From positions 62,001 through 126,000 of the forward strand of contig CAJQPN010000020.1 in NCBI GenBank assembly GCA_905480195.1: DNA of 64,000 nt. The letters run 5' to 3'. A program made the translations under genes and the position numbers. Under the pieces are notes generated by a model. That model did not search any database, was not told where the DNA came from, and was given only the letters and a program-made list of their open reading frames with translations. Positions 24,575 through 33,248 of the stretch are shown here, piece by piece; within the stretch, counting starts at the first letter, position 1; the number at the start of each line of letters is the position of its first letter. Origin of the DNA: an uncultured Acidimicrobiales bacterium. GTDB taxonomy: Bacteria > Actinomycetota > Acidimicrobiia > Acidimicrobiales > Aldehydirespiratoraceae.

Positions 24575-25714
24575 TCAGTGATCGGTGCGGGTGTGGCGTT
24601 TCCCTCGTTCGTGTCGAGCGAGGGCCAGCCGTACGAGTTCGTCGATGAGTGACGGATAGTCCAGTCCGGTGGCCCGCCACATCTTTGGATACATCGAGAT
24701 AGGGGTAAAGCCTGGCATCGTGTTGATCTCGTTGATCAACCAGCCTCGGGTGCCAGGGCCACGGCTCCCGTCCTCGTAGAAGAAGTCGACCCGGGCAAGC
24801 CCTTCGACCTTGCAGGCGCGGTAGGCCGCAATTGCGAGTTTTTGCATCTCGGCCAGCTCAGCAGTCGTGAGGTCGGCGGGGATCGTGAGGTCGGCACCAG
24901 CCTCGTACTTGTCGGCGTAGTCGTAGAAGTCGGCGCCCGGAGTGATCTCGCCTGCGACACTCGCCCTGGGGTCTTCGTTGCCGAGCACCGAGATCTCGAT
25001 CTCGCGGCCCACGATCGCCTCTTCGATAATCACCTGACGGTCGTAGGAGGCAGCGAATTCGATCGCGTGTCGGGCTGCGTCGGCGTCGGTTGCTCGTGAT
25101 ACCCCCACCGACGAACCCATGTTGGCCGGTTTCACGAACAGGGGAAGCCCGAGTTGCTCGATACACACATCGATTTCGACATCGATCGGCACGACCGAAC
25201 CGTCGGATCGGCGCACCGTGCCCTCGTCGACGGTGATCGACCGGTATGCACCCTGGGGGATGCCGTGGGAAGCGAGGTGGTCCTTGCACGCCACCTTGTC
25301 CATACAGAGCGCAGATGCAAGCACCCCTGCGCCGACGTAGGGCACGCCAGCGAGTTCGAGGAACCCCTGCATCGTGCCGTCTTCCCCCATCGGCCCGTGC
25401 AGGATCGGAAGCACGACGGTGGGTCGGACATCGTCGGCTGCAAGCGCCTTGAGCGGATCGACTGTCGGGCCCGAAGCAGTGAGGTGATCGGGCACGGTGC
25501 CGGTACCCGCCTCGAGCGACGCCTGAACGTCGTTGGCGAGCATCCAGGTGCCATCGCGAGTGATCCCGACCGCTTCGATGGCGTACTTCGCCGGATCGAC
25601 AGCGGCGAGTACGTGGCGGGCAGAGACGCACGACACGTCGTGCTCGGCCGACCGGCCACCAAAAAGGACAACCAGGCGGACACGTTCGTTGGCTTTCGTG
25701 TCTGGGGCGGTCAC
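24575..25714 (-). CDS. ddl: D-alanine--D-alanine ligase
   Basis: ATP-grasp ligase that makes D-Ala-D-Ala for peptidoglycan. 379 residues. Signatures: LFGGRSAEHDVS, LPILHGPMGEDGTMQG, the flexible loop FVKPANMGSSVGVS, IEEAIVGREIE and the metal site RVDFFYEDG...LINEINTMPGFT. The sequence has inserts making it longer than E. coli DdlB, as usual for actinobacterial Ddl. GTG 25714 is chosen because TACGGT lies exactly 7 nt upstream. It is divergent from murF, the next enzyme of the pathway, with 32 bp between starts. Confidence 0.94.
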   Translation of the reverse strand: MTAPDTKANERVRLVVLFGGRSAEHDVSCVSARHVLAAVDPAKYAIEAVGITRDGTWMLANDVQASLEAGTGTVPDHLTASGPTVDPLKALAADDVRPTVVLPILHGPMGEDGTMQGFLELAGVPYVGAGVLASALCMDKVACKDHLASHGIPQGAYRSITVDEGTVRRSDGSVVPIDVEIDVCIEQLGLPLFVKPANMGSSVGVSRATDADAARHAIEFAASYDRQVIIEEAIVGREIEISVLGNEDPRASVAGEITPGADFYDYADKYEAGADLTIPADLTTAELAEMQKLAIAAYRACKVEGLARVDFFYEDGSRGPGTRGWLINEINTMPGFTPISMYPKMWRATGLDYPSLIDELVRLALARHERGKRHTRTDH

Positions 25715-25746
25715 GGTGATGACCGTAGTCGTGCCATGCTCCCGGC
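25715..25746. promoter_or_regulatory. Divergent ddl/murF promoter region
   Basis: 32 bp between the two start codons. TACGGT on the minus strand (25727-25722) serves ddl; on the plus strand CATGCT, 6 nt before ATG 25747, is the nearest -10-like hexamer for murF. Confidence 0.45.
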
Positions 25747-27069
25747 ATGCGTTGGGTCGCCTCGGACATCGCTGCTGTCGTCGACGGAGTCGTTGAAGGC
25801 GACAGTGGCGCGTCGATCGAGTGTGCCACCCAGGATTCCCGAGAGGTCGACTCGGCAGGGGACTGGATGTTCGTCCCGCTCGAAGCGGAGCGTGACGGCC
25901 ACGCGTTCGTCGGAGATGCGGTCGCCGCTGGTTCGCGGATCGTGTTGGCTGCAAAACCTGTCGACGCAGGGAATGCGACTGTCGTTCGTGTTCGCGACAC
26001 GGGCGACGCCTTGATCCGGCTCGGGACGGCATCTCGTCGCCGTCTGGTCAACTCCCAGGTAGTGGGGATCACCGGCTCGGTGGGCAAGACCACGACAAAG
26101 GATTTCGCACGTACCGTTTTCTCGCAGCAGGCTTCAGTGCAGGCCAGCATCCGCTCGTTCAACAACGAGATCGGACTGCCGCTCACCTTGATCAACGCGG
26201 TCGAGAGCGAAGCAGACTTCGTCATTCTGGAGATGGGGGCGAGAGGGATCGGCCATATCAGCATGCTTTGTGAGATCGGTCAGCCAACGATCGGTATCGT
26301 CACAACGGTCGGTTCGGCCCACACGAGCGAGTTCGGGAGTGTCGAAGCCGTTGCCGACGGCAAGGGTGAACTCGTCGAGTCACTCCCGGCAACGGGACTC
26401 GCCGTGCTCAACGCCGATGTCCCACTCGTCGTGGCGATGGCGGAGCGCACGTTGGCACAGGTAGTGACCTTCGGCGACGCAGGGGACGTACGGGCCGAGT
26501 CGATCGAGCTCTCCGACGACTTGATCCCGCGGTTCCGCCTCGTGTCGGATTGGGGCCGCGCCGAGGTCGAAGTGGGGGCTCGCGGCGCGCACCTCATCGA
26601 CAACGCGCTCGCCGTCGCAGCGGCAGCCTTGGCGACCGGGATCCCTCTCGAAGCGGTCGCGCGGGGCCTCGCGAAGCCGGTGCTATCGCCGATGCGTATG
26701 GAACTTTTGCGGATGTCGACCGGCGCACGAATCCTCGACGACACCTACAACGCAAACCCGCTGTCGGTGGCTGCGGCGCTGCGTTCGCTGGCTGCACTCT
26801 CGGCCAATCGGCGGATCGCCGTACTCGGCGTGATGGCCGAACTCGGCGACGAATCCCGGGTGGAACACGAACGGATGGCGCGTTTGGCCGGGTCGCTCGG
26901 CATCGAGGTGATCGCTGTCGCTGCGCCGGAGTACGGTCCGGCCGCTACACACCTGAACGATCATGAGGCTGCGGTCGAGCGACTCGGTTTGCTTCACGAG
27001 GGCGACGCCGTCCTCGTGAAGGGTTCGCGAGTCGCTGCCCTCGAACGGGTCGTTGCGAGGCTGACCTAG
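25747..27069 (+). CDS. murF: UDP-MurNAc-tripeptide--D-Ala-D-Ala ligase
   Basis: Mur ligase that adds D-Ala-D-Ala to the muropeptide, last cytoplasmic step of the peptide stem. 440 residues with the three Mur domains: N-terminal substrate domain (VDSAGDWMFVPLEAE), central ATPase with P-loop GSVGKTTTKDF, ILEMGARGIGHI and the Mg site, and C-terminal domain with ILDDTYNANPLSV and VLGVMAELGDES, which is typical of MurF. Pairing with divergent ddl couples synthesis and use of D-Ala-D-Ala. It overlaps the convergent zinc-ribbon gene by 4 nt. Confidence 0.93.
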   Translation: MRWVASDIAAVVDGVVEGDSGASIECATQDSREVDSAGDWMFVPLEAERDGHAFVGDAVAAGSRIVLAAKPVDAGNATVVRVRDTGDALIRLGTASRRRLVNSQVVGITGSVGKTTTKDFARTVFSQQASVQASIRSFNNEIGLPLTLINAVESEADFVILEMGARGIGHISMLCEIGQPTIGIVTTVGSAHTSEFGSVEAVADGKGELVESLPATGLAVLNADVPLVVAMAERTLAQVVTFGDAGDVRAESIELSDDLIPRFRLVSDWGRAEVEVGARGAHLIDNALAVAAAALATGIPLEAVARGLAKPVLSPMRMELLRMSTGARILDDTYNANPLSVAAALRSLAALSANRRIAVLGVMAELGDESRVEHERMARLAGSLGIEVIAVAAPEYGPAATHLNDHEAAVERLGLLHEGDAVLVKGSRVAALERVVARLT

Positions 27070-27386
27070 CGCGGATCGACCGGCATCGTGTTGGGTGGCA
27101 ACGGCACGTTTGAGTCGAGCCAGCGGCGGAGCTTCGCTGCGTCGCAGTCACGGCAGAGCCAGATCACTTTCATCGACTGGATCGAGAGCTGGGTTCCCCG
27201 GCTCTTGTCGAGGACTGCCTCGAGCGCGTCGCGCAGGTCGGTCCGGCCACAGGTTTCGCAGCGGTGGGTGAGGTCGCGTACCCACGTCGCCCCGCACGAG
27301 GCGCAGGTGATGTGGATGGTGCCGTCGACGTCGTGGCCGTCAAGGTCCTCGTCCTCTTCACAATTGGGGCAGACGGCGATCGGCAT
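27066..27386 (-). CDS. Small protein with two zinc ribbons
   Basis: 106 residues with four CxxC knuckles: CPNC (6-9), CASC, CETC and CRDC, enough for two structural zinc sites. Between them are acidic and basic helical stretches (DALEAVLDKSRG). Function unknown; such proteins bind nucleic acids or other proteins. The start MPIAVCPNC is chosen because TACGGT lies 6 nt upstream. Confidence 0.75.
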   Translation of the reverse strand: MPIAVCPNCEEDEDLDGHDVDGTIHITCASCGATWVRDLTHRCETCGRTDLRDALEAVLDKSRGTQLSIQSMKVIWLCRDCDAAKLRRWLDSNVPLPPNTMPVDPR

Positions 27387-27392
27387 GCCGTC

Positions 27393-27398
27393 ACCGTA
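27393..27398 (-). promoter_or_regulatory. Leaderless -10 box TACGGT
   Basis: Reverse complement of ACCGTA, 6 nt before the zinc-ribbon gene's ATG 27386. Confidence 0.5.
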
Positions 27399-27435
27399 GC
27401 GGCGGTGTCGCAAGGCCCTTGCTCACCAATTCCCC

Positions 27436-27441
27436 TAGGGT
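27436..27441 (+). promoter_or_regulatory. Leaderless -10 box TAGGGT
   Basis: TAGGGT 8 nt before amidase ATG 27450; it rules out the longer open frame that begins at 27264. Confidence 0.5.
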
Positions 27442-27449
27442 CCTGCACC

Positions 27450-28862
27450 ATGGCTGAGATTCCCGACTTTCGAACGATCACGGTCGAGGCGCTCGTCTCG
27501 TCGGTTCAGGCCGGAAACCGCTCGGCCGTGTCGGTGACCGAGGCCGCCCTCGGCCGAATCGATGCCCACAATGGTGCACTGAACGCATTCGTTGCGGTCG
27601 ATGCCGATCGAGCCCTTGCCCAGGCAACCATGATCGACGAGCGCATCGCTGGTGGCGACGACGTTGGCCCGCTTGCAGGAGTCCCGATCGGGGTGAAGGA
27701 CCTTGAAGATGCGGTTGGGTTTCGCACCACTCGTGGAGCAGCACACTTGGCATCGGTAGTACCTGCGAGCGCCGACGCAAACGAGGTCGCCCGACTTCGG
27801 GCGGCCGGCTGTGTCGTGATCGGCAAGACCAACACGCCTGAGGCTGGTTGGGTCGGTGACACGTACAACCCGCTGTTCGGTGCCACGAAGAATCCTTGGA
27901 ATCTCGAGCGGTCGCCCGGTGGGTCCTCCGGAGGCACATCTGCAGCGATCGCCGGTGGCTTGGTGCCGTTGGCGACGGGCTCCGATGGCGGCGGTTCCAT
28001 TCGTATTCCTTCGGCGGTCGTTGGCCTGTCGGGCTTTAAACCCACACAGGGATTGATTCCGATGGGGCCGGCGCCACTCGGCGCCGCCGACCTCTCGACC
28101 GTTGGGCCGATGGCTCGGCGCATGAGTGACGTCGCACTCGCGCTCGACGTCGTTGTCGGACCACATCCCAACGATCTCCGTTCGCTGCCGCATCCTGGTG
28201 GGTCGTTCCGTGCGGTCTGTGACGATCCGCTACCCCCGACCCGGCTGCTCTACTGCGAGAGTGTTGATGGCTCCGAGGTCGATGATGTGGTCGCTGCGGT
28301 CACGACGTCTGCGCTCGACCGTCTTCGAGCGCAGGGGGTCGAGATCGTCGAGACCGGACCGATCATGCCCGAGGTGTTCAAACCGTTCCTGTTGCTCTTC
28401 TACGGCGGCATGGTCCCGGCCTATCGTCACCTCATGGGCACCGATGCGTTTGCCGCCGTGACCCCTGGCCTCCAAGAGCTGCTGATCCGCGCCGACGAGC
28501 TCCTCACCCCCGATTCGATCGAGGATGCACGCAAGATCGCACAGGCGTGCTCGGTCAAGCTCGCGGCTGCGATGGAGGGCTTCGACGCACTCGTCACGCC
28601 AGCTACCATCGGTCAGACCCCGGTGTCGCAGGGCGGGGGTTTCGTCAACGGCAAGGAGACACCAGCGTGGGTCGGCAACACGTTCGGCTTCAACGTCACC
28701 AAACGGCCAGGCGGTGTCACCTGCGCCGGGTTCGCTCCCGACGGCATGCCACTCGCACTCCAGATCATCGGGCATCACCTCGCCGACATCCGCACCGTCG
28801 AGCTCACGGCCTGGGTTGAGCAGGTGCTCGACCTCGACCCGGTCGCGCCGTTCCCCTCATGA
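27450..28862 (+). CDS. Amidase (amidase-signature family)
   Basis: 470-residue amide hydrolase. The Ser-cisSer-Lys triad is readable: Lys in GVPIGVKDLEDAVG, cis-Ser and flanking glycine loop in SPGGSSGGTSAAIAGG, and the nucleophile Ser in GSDGGGSIRIP. The C-terminal domain is normal length. GatA of the amidotransferase is a relative, but no gatB or gatC is present and the sequence fits free amidases. The next gene overlaps as ATGA, so the VOC protein is coexpressed. Confidence 0.9.
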   Translation: MAEIPDFRTITVEALVSSVQAGNRSAVSVTEAALGRIDAHNGALNAFVAVDADRALAQATMIDERIAGGDDVGPLAGVPIGVKDLEDAVGFRTTRGAAHLASVVPASADANEVARLRAAGCVVIGKTNTPEAGWVGDTYNPLFGATKNPWNLERSPGGSSGGTSAAIAGGLVPLATGSDGGGSIRIPSAVVGLSGFKPTQGLIPMGPAPLGAADLSTVGPMARRMSDVALALDVVVGPHPNDLRSLPHPGGSFRAVCDDPLPPTRLLYCESVDGSEVDDVVAAVTTSALDRLRAQGVEIVETGPIMPEVFKPFLLLFYGGMVPAYRHLMGTDAFAAVTPGLQELLIRADELLTPDSIEDARKIAQACSVKLAAAMEGFDALVTPATIGQTPVSQGGGFVNGKETPAWVGNTFGFNVTKRPGGVTCAGFAPDGMPLALQIIGHHLADIRTVELTAWVEQVLDLDPVAPFPS

Positions 28863-29263
28863 CCCAGCCGTCGGTACGGGTCACCGGGCATGACCACGTC
28901 GTGTTGGTGACGAGCGACCCGGATCGAGCGCTGGCCTGGTACCGCGATCGTCTCGGCCTGATGCCCGAACGCGAAGCCGAATGGCGAGCCGGCACGGTGC
29001 CCTTCGTCTCGCTTCGCGTCGACGAATCGACGGTGATCGACCTGCTCGAGGGCGACCGCACCGGCATCAATGTCGACCATGTGTCGATGCGGGTAGCAGA
29101 CGACGTCGATCTTCAAGTCTTGGCCGAGTCCGACGCCTTCGACGTGGTCGCCGGCCCCATGTGGATCTGGGGCGCTGGCGGTTACGGCTGGGGCCTCTAC
29201 GTGCGCGACCCCGATGGCAACACGGTCGAACTCAAACACTACGGGAGCACACCGCCAACCTGA
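28859..29263 (+). CDS. VOC-family protein
   Basis: 134-residue single glyoxalase/bleomycin-resistance fold. HDHVVLVTSD carries the first metal-ligand His, VDHVSMRV the second, and RDPDGNTVELKHY the terminal Glu. Overlap with the amidase stop (ATGA) implies translational coupling, and possibly action on the same substrate. tRNA-Val follows after 39 nt with its own promoter. Confidence 0.85.
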   Translation: MTQPSVRVTGHDHVVLVTSDPDRALAWYRDRLGLMPEREAEWRAGTVPFVSLRVDESTVIDLLEGDRTGINVDHVSMRVADDVDLQVLAESDAFDVVAGPMWIWGAGGYGWGLYVRDPDGNTVELKHYGSTPPT

Positions 29264-29302
29264 TGGGATCGGATCCGGGATCCGGTATCGTTCTCCGCTT
29301 CG

Positions 29303-29379
29303 GGGCCGTTAGCTCAGTTGGCTAGAGCGCTGCCTTCACACGGCAGAGGTCACTGGTTCAAGTCCAGTACGGCCCACCA
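29303..29379 (+). tRNA. tRNA-Val (anticodon CAC)
   Basis: 77 nt, acceptor GGGCCGT/ACGGCCC identical to the GAC isoacceptor at 8293, anticodon loop TTCACAC on stem CTGCC/GGCAG, T-loop TTCAAGT, encoded CCA. A TATCGT -10 box lies at 29286-29291. A protein gene starts 17 nt after CCA. Confidence 0.97.
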
Positions 29380-29396
29380 CCTCACCGGGATGACTG

Positions 29397-30644
29397 ATGG
29401 TGCTCGAACCTCACTCCACACGAGCCGACGTCGTGATCGTCGGTGCCGGTCTGGCCGGACTTGCCGCAGCAGGAGTTCTCCACCGAGCCGGACGACAGGT
29501 GGTCATCTGCGAGGCAAGCGACGGTGTGGGCGGTCGGGTGCGTACCGACCTCGTAGACGGCTATCGCCTTGACCGTGGGTTCCAGGTGCTGCTCACGGCG
29601 TACCCTGAACTCGGCCGCCAGTTCGACGTTGATGCTCTCGATCTTCGAACGTTCGATCCCGGCGCGCGTGTCTGGGACGGCTCGAAGATGCACACCATCG
29701 GCGATCCGTTCCGCCGGCCCAGCACGGCCCTGGCCACGGGGCGCGCTCCGGTTGCGACGTTGGCCGACAAGCTTCGCCTGGCGCGTCAACGCCTCCGGTT
29801 GCGGCGAATGGCGACGCCAGACCTGCTGCGTCAGCCGGACTGCGCCACGATCGACGCCTTGCGCACTGACGGCTTCAGCGAGCAAGTCATCGATTGGTTC
29901 TTTCGTCCGTTCGTCGGTGGGATCCAACTCGATCCCGGGCTGGCCACGAGTCGACGTATGTTCGATGTGGTTCTGCAGAGCCTGTACCGCGGCGATGCCG
30001 TCGTGCCTGCGGCGGGGATGCAGGCGATTCCCGACCAGCTCTCCGCTGGACTGCCGGGCGGGTGCATCCGGCTCGAAACGCCGGTCGTGGAGGTCGCCCG
30101 GGGACGAGTCACGACTGCAGCCGGGGAGCACTTCGAAGCCGACCGGGTTGTGGTTGCCACCGAGGGGCCAGGCGCAGCACAACTCCTCGGACTCGAGCCC
30201 GTTAAATCGAACCCTGCGACATGTGTCTGGTTCGCAGCGCCGGAACCACCGCACCGGCACCGCTTTCTGGTGCTCGACGGCAGCGGCAACGGCCCAGCCC
30301 GCAACATCGCCGTCATGAGCAACGTTGCCCCCGAGTACACCCCCGACGACACGGCGTTGATCGCGGCGGCGTGTCCGGGTGTCGAGATGGGCGATGCGGC
30401 GCCGTTGGTGCGCGCCCAACTGCGTGCCATTTGGGGGTCGGGCGTCGACGAGTGGACGCACCTTCGCACCGACGTCATCGCTCACGGTCAGCCCGCCCAG
30501 CCTCCGGGATTCTCACCGAAGCAGCGTGTGGCGTTGGGCGACGGCTTGTTCGTATGCGGCGACCACCGCGATACGGCATCCATCCAGGGCGCGTTGTTTT
30601 CGGGCCGGCGCTGTGGTGAAGCCGTCCTGTCCAGCCTCACGTGA
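29397..30644 (+). CDS. FAD-dependent amine-oxidase/phytoene-desaturase-like protein
   Basis: 415-residue flavoprotein. Rossmann dinucleotide motif VVIVGAGLAGLAAAGVLHRAG at residues 12-32, followed by EASDGVGGRVRTD, typical of the amine oxidase/protoporphyrinogen oxidase/phytoene desaturase superfamily. C-terminal FAD contact in DGLFVCGDHRDTASIQGALFSGR. The substrate is unknown; a carotenoid or terpenoid is possible. Only 17 nt separate its ATG from the tRNA-Val CCA and no Shine-Dalgarno is visible, so it probably shares the tRNA transcript. Confidence 0.82.
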   Translation: MVLEPHSTRADVVIVGAGLAGLAAAGVLHRAGRQVVICEASDGVGGRVRTDLVDGYRLDRGFQVLLTAYPELGRQFDVDALDLRTFDPGARVWDGSKMHTIGDPFRRPSTALATGRAPVATLADKLRLARQRLRLRRMATPDLLRQPDCATIDALRTDGFSEQVIDWFFRPFVGGIQLDPGLATSRRMFDVVLQSLYRGDAVVPAAGMQAIPDQLSAGLPGGCIRLETPVVEVARGRVTTAAGEHFEADRVVVATEGPGAAQLLGLEPVKSNPATCVWFAAPEPPHRHRFLVLDGSGNGPARNIAVMSNVAPEYTPDDTALIAAACPGVEMGDAAPLVRAQLRAIWGSGVDEWTHLRTDVIAHGQPAQPPGFSPKQRVALGDGLFVCGDHRDTASIQGALFSGRRCGEAVLSSLT

Positions 30645-30890
30645 CCGTGTGACCGACGAGCGATGCAGGGTGCGTGGGCGCTGATGTCGTTGAGATCCTC
30701 TCCGTCTTTTCCAACCTGATGTTCCAGTCCTCGATGAGTTCCAAGGCGGTCGACGCCCATTGCGTGGGGCCCCGAGTACACCGTCTCTGAGGATGTCGAA
30801 CAGCTCCGGAGGTCCCCCTGTCGGCCTCAACCCTTGGTAGCAACCGACTGAGCGCACTTCCTGAGACTTCTTCCACCTACCGTTGGCAGC
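30645..30890. other. Intergenic stretch, no recognised gene
   Basis: 246 bp between two convergent genes. A minus-strand frame of 79 codons (30876-30637), ending in ELIEDWNIRLEKTERIS, is open, but there is no promoter box, ribosome site or recognisable family. Composition is less GC-biased than neighbours; it may be a gene remnant. Confidence 0.3.
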
Positions 30891-31994
30891 TCAGTGCCGA
30901 TGGGCAGCCTGAAGTTCGAGAACCCCGAGCAGGCGCGAGAGATCGCTCGAGGCAACGATTCCGACCAACTGCCCGTCGTCCATCACGAGGGTTCGCGTCA
31001 CGGCCCGATTGGCGGCGACGCGAACGAGTTCGGACACCGTTGCGTCAGGGGCGATAACCGGTATCTGGGCGATAGGGATCGCGAGATCACCGACGGTGGT
31101 GCCCGGAGTAGATCGGGGAACGTCGGCGAGGGTGATGAGCCCGACGATCTCTTGATCACGCATCACGGGGTATCCGCTGTGGCGTCCGTGGCGGAGCAGG
31201 TCTTTGACGAATGTCTCTACTGGAAGGTCGGCGTCGACAGTGATCGGATCAGGGCTCATCAGATCAGAGACCAGTATTTCGTGGAGCGGTTGTGCCGTGA
31301 TCGAGCCGATGTGCTCAATGCGTGCCGCCTCTCGAATGAACCAGCCGATCGCCATGCTCCAGATACCACCGATAAATCCGCCGAACGCGACCTGGACAAC
31401 TCCTAGACCAACGAGGCCCGCACCGATTCCTCGGCCAAGCCGAGCCGCGCGGACCGTAGCTGCCACCTCATCGCCATCTCGTCGCCATAGCCATGCCTGG
31501 TAGATGCGGCCGCCGTCGAGGGGGAACGCCGGCAAGAGGTTGAACCCCATCAGGAGAAGATTCATGGTGCCAAGCCAGAGGGTTGCCGCCCCTGGCAGAC
31601 CGCTGAGTCCGGCCGAAGCCAGGACAGACGAAACACCGATGGCGGCGCTGACCACCGGACCGGCCGCTGCGATCCGAAGTGCAGCCAAGGGCGAGGTCGG
31701 CTGATCGCCGAGTTGGGCGACGCCGCCAAAGATCCAGAGGGTGATCGACTCGACTCGTACGCTGTGACGAAGCGCCACGAGCGCATGGCCGTACTCATGG
31801 GCGGCGATCGATGCGAGAAACGCGACGGTTGTAACGATCGCAGTCACCCAGTAGGCGCCGTCGGATCGACCCTCGATGACGCTGGGGAAGACCGTGCTGG
31901 CGAGCGATGAGGCAAGGAGTGCCGCAATCACGGCGACACTCCAGTTCACGCGGATGGGGATTCCCTGGATACGTCCGAGCAGGAGACCGTTCAT
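30891..31994 (-). CDS. M50 site-2-type metalloprotease with CBS pair
   Basis: 367-residue intramembrane zinc protease like mycobacterial Rip3. The first zinc motif HEYGH lies in the third hydrophobic segment and the second in NLLPAFPLDGGR; about six membrane segments occupy residues 10-225. Two C-terminal CBS repeats follow (VSDLMSPDPITVDADLPVETF and VGDLAIPIAQIPVIAPDATV), probably binding an adenine nucleotide to control cleavage. A 51-codon leaderless gene ends 15 nt upstream on the same strand, so the pair likely forms one transcript. Confidence 0.9.
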   Translation of the reverse strand: MNGLLLGRIQGIPIRVNWSVAVIAALLASSLASTVFPSVIEGRSDGAYWVTAIVTTVAFLASIAAHEYGHALVALRHSVRVESITLWIFGGVAQLGDQPTSPLAALRIAAAGPVVSAAIGVSSVLASAGLSGLPGAATLWLGTMNLLLMGFNLLPAFPLDGGRIYQAWLWRRDGDEVAATVRAARLGRGIGAGLVGLGVVQVAFGGFIGGIWSMAIGWFIREAARIEHIGSITAQPLHEILVSDLMSPDPITVDADLPVETFVKDLLRHGRHSGYPVMRDQEIVGLITLADVPRSTPGTTVGDLAIPIAQIPVIAPDATVSELVRVAANRAVTRTLVMDDGQLVGIVASSDLSRLLGVLELQAAHRH

Positions 31995-32009
31995 TTCGGA
32001 ATCGCTCGC

Positions 32010-32165
32010 TCAGACGGGGGTATTGCAGGGCTCGGCGGTCGGGAAGGCCGACAACCGCTCAGCCGCAATCGCCTCGTCGCCGATGGAGCGTTCGTGGAGG
32101 ATCGCCAGCTCATGGGCTCGCTCCCGTTCCAGCCGTGGTCTGACAGTGTTCGTTTTCGATCCCAT
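32010..32165 (-). CDS. Small leaderless gene (51 aa), unknown
   Basis: A 51-residue soluble, helical and charged peptide (RLERERAHELAILHERSIGDE) with one Cys near the end. Called because TACAGT lies exactly 7 nt before its ATG, matching the promoter style of this genome, and because the protease gene starts 15 nt after its stop. The flanking 31995-32294 interval has no other candidate. Not recognised; may be a regulator or substrate of the protease. Confidence 0.5.
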   Translation of the reverse strand: MGSKTNTVRPRLERERAHELAILHERSIGDEAIAAERLSAFPTAEPCNTPV

Positions 32166-32172
32166 GCCCGGG

Positions 32173-32178
32173 ACTGTA
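32173..32178 (-). promoter_or_regulatory. Leaderless -10 box TACAGT
   Basis: Reverse complement of ACTGTA; 7 nt before ATG 32165. Confidence 0.5.
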
Positions 32179-32294
32179 CGAATCGCCGTCGCGTAGCACC
32201 CGGGTCGGAAGTCCCGGTTGTGGGCACTACGAAGCGCCACTGGTGGCCGGGGCTGCTTGATCGCAGGACTAGCGTTCTGAGTGGGGAGGACGGT

Positions 32295-33245
32295 ATGCCG
32301 ACGAGGCGAACCCGCGGATCGCTTGAACTCGGCGTCATTGATTTCGACGCTGCGCTCGATAACCAGGTCGAGTCCATGGATCGGGCCTGTCGCGAGTTGG
32401 GGTTCTTCCGTTTGCCGATCGACATCGTCACCGCTCACGTACGAGATGCCGCCTGGTCGACTGCGCTGCAGTTCTTCGCGCTGGCCGACGAGGCCAAACA
32501 CGCAATCGCCTTCCCCGAGCCCGGCTATCCCTACGGATACTCGCCGTTCCGCGCCGAGACCCTGGCTCGATCGCTCGACGACAGCGAAGCACAACCCGAT
32601 TTGAAGGAATCCCTGTCGGTCGGGCCTGACTGCGGTGGACCGCGAACGCCACTTCCCGGCGAGGAGTGGATCTGCTCACCGAGTCTGTGGCCCGACGCGG
32701 TCCCGGAACTCCGTGAGGCCTGGGTCGCCTATTACCGGGAACTCAGCGGTGTCGCCGAACGACTCCTTCGCGTCATGGCGCTCGCACTCGACCTGCCCGG
32801 GGCCTACTTCGAACCGTTCGTGGACCGTCCGATCACCTCGATGCGGGCCATCCGCTATCCGGTCTCGCCAGCATCCGACACCGCACTGCGGGCTGGAGCA
32901 CACACCGACTACGGAACGTTCACGATCCTGCGTACCGATGACGTCCCAGGGCTCGAGGTGCAGGACCGAGCTGGCCGGTGGCTCGCCATTGCACCCGATC
33001 CGGACTGCTTCGTGGTCAACCTCGGCGACACGATCGCCCAGTGGACCAACGACCGGTGGCGCTCCACGCTGCATCGGGTGGTACCCGGTGCCTCCGAGCG
33101 CCACTCGTTCGCCTTCTTCCACATGGCCAATTGGGACGCACGCATCGAGTGTCTCCCGACCTGCCTCGACCCCGGGTCTGTGCCGAACCACGAGCCGATC
33201 GAGGCCGGCCCGTGGCTCATGCGCAAATTCCAATCGACGGTCTAA
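32295..33245 (+). CDS. 2-oxoglutarate/Fe(II) oxygenase, isopenicillin-N-synthase-like
   Basis: 316-residue non-haem iron oxygenase. N-terminal DIOX_N part (LGVIDFDAALD, CRELGFFRLPID) and the jelly-roll core with iron ligands in AHTDYGTFTIL (HxD) and STLHRVV (His), and the 2-oxoglutarate Arg in ERHSFAFF (RxS). The substrate is unknown. ATG 32295 is preceded by GGGGAGGA and a TAGCGT -10 box at 32270-32275, the same arrangement as metX; the frame is open further up. Converges with acnB three bases beyond its stop. Confidence 0.88.
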   Translation: MPTRRTRGSLELGVIDFDAALDNQVESMDRACRELGFFRLPIDIVTAHVRDAAWSTALQFFALADEAKHAIAFPEPGYPYGYSPFRAETLARSLDDSEAQPDLKESLSVGPDCGGPRTPLPGEEWICSPSLWPDAVPELREAWVAYYRELSGVAERLLRVMALALDLPGAYFEPFVDRPITSMRAIRYPVSPASDTALRAGAHTDYGTFTILRTDDVPGLEVQDRAGRWLAIAPDPDCFVVNLGDTIAQWTNDRWRSTLHRVVPGASERHSFAFFHMANWDARIECLPTCLDPGSVPNHEPIEAGPWLMRKFQSTV

Positions 33246-33248
33246 CCC

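Noticed and set aside
29268-29285. GGATC-rich short repeats before tRNA-Val(CAC)
   Set aside because: Too short and irregular for an attachment site or terminator; likely chance.
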